Source: an uncultured Lachnospiraceae bacterium (lineage in GTDB: Bacteria > Bacillota > Clostridia > Lachnospirales > Lachnospiraceae). Taken from it: a stretch of DNA of 8,592 nt. A program made the position numbers and the translations under genes. Location: the NCBI GenBank assembly GCA_948665105.1, contig CAPNGW010000091.1, positions 1 to 8,592 of the forward strand. The letters are read 5' to 3'. Below the pieces are notes generated by a model, which saw only the letters and a list, made by a program, of their open reading frames with translations, searched no databases and was not told where the DNA came from. This document shows, piece after piece, positions 6,306 through 8,592 of the stretch; position 1 is the first letter of the stretch; every line of letters begins with the position of its first letter.

Positions 6306-8369
6306 TTAACCTGATTCAGCCTTTTTTGTTTTCTTGGTCGTTGCCTTTGCCGCCGCTTTTCCTGCAGCTTTTGCCGCCGTCTGGTAAAAAGGCGCCACCG
6401 CCTGAAAATTGTTTCTGAGGGCATATTGGTTGTTTAAGCCCATCACACCGCTGGTGCGAGAACGGATAAAGTGCTCCAGCTTATCCATGTACTCCTTGGG
6501 GGTAATGCTGCCCTCTGCCACATAATTTAAGCCCTTCTCCCAGCTTGCTGTAAGCTCCGGATTCAAAAGAGACTTGATGGAACTGCCCACCACATCATAG
6601 ATAATCTCCCCCAATAAGGTGGGGGTAATCACCTGTGTCTTTTTGTTAAGCCCCAGGTACTTGTTGCCAATAAGCTTCTTTAAAATCTCCGCCCGAGTGG
6701 CGCTGGTGCCGATTCCGCTTCCCTTGATTTGGGCCCTAAGCTCCTCATCCTCAATGAGCTGTCCGGCATTTTCCATGGCAAGTATCAAAGAACCGGAATT
6801 GTAACGCTTGGGAGGCGAGGTCTCCCCCTCCTTGATGGTTAATTCCGTTACCTCAAGGACAGCGCCCTTTTTCAAGGCTGCCACCTGCTCTATGAATGCC
6901 TGGTCATACTCCTTCTCCTGGTCGTTATTGTCCCCCTCCTTCTTCTTGGAAAAAGAATAATTCATCACTTTTAAATACCCGGGAGACACCATCACCTTAA
7001 AGCTTGAGAAGAATTTTTCCTGCTTCATCTGGGTGATGAGGTTGATTTTCTGATACACCGCCGGTGGATAAAAAATACTTAAAAACCGCCGGACGATGGT
7101 TTCGTACACATGCACCGCCGTGGAGGATAAGCCCTTCATGGCTCCGAAGCCCTGGCCAGTGGGAATAATGGCATAGTGGTCCGTAATCTGCTTGTCGTTG
7201 ACGTATCTTGTTTTGACAATTCCCTTGTGGGAGCCCTTTTCCAAAATCTCACTGGCAAATTCAGAAACGCCGGGGATGTTCTTAAGACCGCCGATATTTT
7301 TATGTATCTCCTTTGCCACTGATGTGGACAGCACCCGGGCATCGGTTCTGGGGTAAGTCACCAGCTTCTTCTCGTACAATTCCTGGACGATACGCAAGGT
7401 CTCGTCGGGACTGATTTTAAACATTCGGGAGCAGTCGTTTTGGAGCTCCGCCAGATTATATAGAAGGGGCGGATTTTTATTTTCCTTCTTTTTTTCCAGA
7501 GCTGCCACGGTGGCGGTAAGGGGCGCAGGCTGGCTTAATTCTATAAGGAGTGCCTTTGCGTCCTCCTTCTTTAAAAAGCCGTTCTCCTTGTAGAGCTTGG
7601 GAGAGCCAAAGTATGCGCTTCCTTCCACAGCCCTCCACTCCCCTTCCACCTCCTGCCCGTTTAAGGACAGCTTATTTAAAATACGGTAAAAGGGCGTTTT
7701 TACAAAGTCCCGGATTTCCCTCTCCCGGCGCACCACCATGCCCAGCACGCAGGTCATGACACGGCCCACGCTGATTACCGTGTATTTGGTGTTCATAAAG
7801 CTGGAAATGCTTTGGCCGTATTTTAACGTCAAGAGGCGGGAGAAGTTGATTCCCATCAGATAGTCCTCTTTGGCCCGAAGATAGGCGGATTCAGACAAAT
7901 TATCATAGGCCTTAAGGTCTTTGGCCTCCCGGATTCCCCGTAGGATTTCCTCCTCGGTCTGGGAGTCTATCCAGACACGCCTTTGCTGTTTACCCTTGAC
8001 GCCTGCCATCTGGGCCACCAGCCGATAGATGTACTCTCCCTCTCGCCCGGAGTCGGTGCAGACGTAAATGGTGTCCACATCGGTGCGGTTTAAGAGGTTT
8101 GATACAATTTTAAACTGCTTGCTGACGCCGGGAATGATTTCGTATTTGAAGGTCTCCGGCAGAAAGGGCAGGGCCTTTAAGCTCCAGCGTTTCAGACTTT
8201 CATCGTAGGCTTCCGGGTAGCTCATGGTCACCAGATGGCCCACGCACCAGGTAACGATGGCCTCCGGGGCTTCACCATAGCCGTCGTGATTTTTCATATC
8301 CAGTTTTAATGCTTTTGCAAATTCCCGAGCCACACTGGGCTTTTCTGCAATGTATAGTGATTTTGGCAT
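6306..8369 (-). CDS. topB: Type IA DNA topoisomerase, TopB (topoisomerase III)-like
   Basis: The 687-residue enzyme cuts one DNA strand through a 5'-phosphotyrosine link and passes the other, relaxing or decatenating DNA. Numbering from MPKSLYIAEKPSVAREFA: the TOPRIM domain opens with Glu9 (IAEKPS) and contains CTDSGREGEYIYR (D106, G108, E110). The active-site Tyr339 is in KKLVTYPRTDARVLS with Arg341 next to it, and GSGIGTSATRAEIL (550-563) is the usual C-terminal core motif. The second TOPRIM acid, usually Asp in DxDxE, is Gly here. There is no Cys4 zinc-ribbon tail; the protein ends in a short Ala/Lys-rich basic tail (about 665-687), plausibly for DNA binding. The start at 8369 gives the normal TopB N-terminus and has AGGA five bases upstream and a promoter-like pair beyond. 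The frame stays open upstream to the window edge, so a longer start is formally possible but poorly supported. Confidence 0.92.
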   Translation of the reverse strand: MPKSLYIAEKPSVAREFAKALKLDMKNHDGYGEAPEAIVTWCVGHLVTMSYPEAYDESLKRWSLKALPFLPETFKYEIIPGVSKQFKIVSNLLNRTDVDTIYVCTDSGREGEYIYRLVAQMAGVKGKQQRRVWIDSQTEEEILRGIREAKDLKAYDNLSESAYLRAKEDYLMGINFSRLLTLKYGQSISSFMNTKYTVISVGRVMTCVLGMVVRREREIRDFVKTPFYRILNKLSLNGQEVEGEWRAVEGSAYFGSPKLYKENGFLKKEDAKALLIELSQPAPLTATVAALEKKKENKNPPLLYNLAELQNDCSRMFKISPDETLRIVQELYEKKLVTYPRTDARVLSTSVAKEIHKNIGGLKNIPGVSEFASEILEKGSHKGIVKTRYVNDKQITDHYAIIPTGQGFGAMKGLSSTAVHVYETIVRRFLSIFYPPAVYQKINLITQMKQEKFFSSFKVMVSPGYLKVMNYSFSKKKEGDNNDQEKEYDQAFIEQVAALKKGAVLEVTELTIKEGETSPPKRYNSGSLILAMENAGQLIEDEELRAQIKGSGIGTSATRAEILKKLIGNKYLGLNKKTQVITPTLLGEIIYDVVGSSIKSLLNPELTASWEKGLNYVAEGSITPKEYMDKLEHFIRSRTSGVMGLNNQYALRNNFQAVAPFYQTAAKAAGKAAAKATTKKTKKAESG

Positions 8370-8415
8370 GGGGTCCTGCTTTCTCTTCTTTTCAATGCTT
8401 ATTTTTCCAAATCTG

Positions 8416-8445
8416 ATTTTAACACAGACTGCCCTCATTTTACAA
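8416..8445 (-). promoter_or_regulatory. Candidate promoter of topB
   Basis: The minus strand has TTGTAA (8445-8440), an 18-base spacer and TAAAAT (8421-8416, five of six to consensus). Transcription would begin near 8409, about 40 bases before the ATG at 8369. This would exclude starts further upstream, but the -35 box matches only four of six positions. Confidence 0.4.
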
Positions 8446-8499
8446 GGATAGATACGATTTCTATAGAATGAGTTGCCCGACAAATGATGCTTTTTCAGA

Positions 8500-8521
8500 T
8501 TGTGCATGGCAAATTGCACAA
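8500..8521. repeat. Perfect 7-bp inverted repeat upstream of topB
   Basis: TTGTGCA (8500-8506) and TGCACAA (8515-8521) flank eight bases. It lies about 55 bases upstream of the candidate -35 box of topB. No T-run follows on either strand, so it is not a terminator; it could be an activator or repressor site, part of a longer repeat, or chance. Confidence 0.35.
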
Positions 8522-8592
8522 ATTGGCTTCCTCTTTTGTTCCGGGTTCCGAATCTAAGAGCCTCTAAATGTTCTGGGGAAAGCTCCCATACC
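8522..8592. other. Unassigned right edge, no recognisable gene
   Basis: On the minus strand one frame is open from the edge and reads, without a stop, into topB (beginning VWELSPEHLEALRFGTRNK). The other two minus-strand frames hit stops within about 40 bases. I do not recognise this peptide. It could be the end of an upstream element, spurious coding in a spacer, or a repeated intergenic sequence. No tRNA, rRNA or terminator signature was found. Confidence 0.3.

Noticed and set aside
8536..8560. tRNA-like T-loop (GGTTCCGAATC) near the right edge
   Set aside because: It has one base too many for a T-loop, and no acceptor, anticodon or D arm can be built around it.
1..8592. A defence, phage or mobile-element island
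   Set aside because: All genes are housekeeping or transport types on one strand; no transposase, integrase, nuclease, toxin-antitoxin, CRISPR repeat or attachment-site duplication was seen.

Overview
The window looks chromosomal and comes from an anaerobic Firmicute, most likely a Lachnospiraceae-type Clostridium. The pointers are the adjacent NifU-like/GGGtGRT gene pair (characteristic of anaerobic clostridia), the isoamylase-type glycogen debranching enzyme, the ABC-exporter permease family, strong AGGAGG ribosome binding sites and moderate G+C. This placement is inference from gene content; no rRNA or other phylogenetic marker is present.

All seven recognisable genes lie on the minus strand, so transcription runs from high to low coordinates. 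In that order they are: a type IA DNA topoisomerase (TopB-like, 8369-6306); a stand-alone left-handed beta-helix protein resembling the acetyltransferase half of GlmU (6198-5533); an ABC ATPase (5431-4709) overlapping its ABC-exporter permease (4712-3129) by 4 bases; a GH13 glycogen debranching enzyme (3099-982) 29 bases further on; a NifU-like Cys protein (851-159); and the first 48 codons of a GGGtGRT-family protein (from 145, running off the left edge).

The ABC pair has the clearest regulatory region. A perfect TTGACA -35 box and a TACTGT -10 box are overlaid by a perfect 11-bp inverted repeat that contains three TGTATTA/TAATACA half-sites. This is the arrangement expected for a repressor, possibly a GntR/YtrA-type protein, but no regulator gene is in the window. 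The debranching enzyme probably rides on the same transcript, though it is visibly more AT-rich than the ABC genes. The NifU-like and GGGtGRT genes form a tight pair: the second gene's Shine-Dalgarno overlaps the first gene's stop codon. The pair has its own roughly 130-bp upstream region.

The least characterised biology here is the NifU-like/GGGtGRT pair, a conserved two-gene module of unknown function whose NifU-like member departs from the classical scaffold motif. Other points to check are the ABC operator, a TOPRIM variant in the topoisomerase, and an open frame that runs unbroken from the right edge into topB. I see no CRISPR array, insertion sequence, tRNA, rRNA or phage gene, and no convincing intrinsic terminator.
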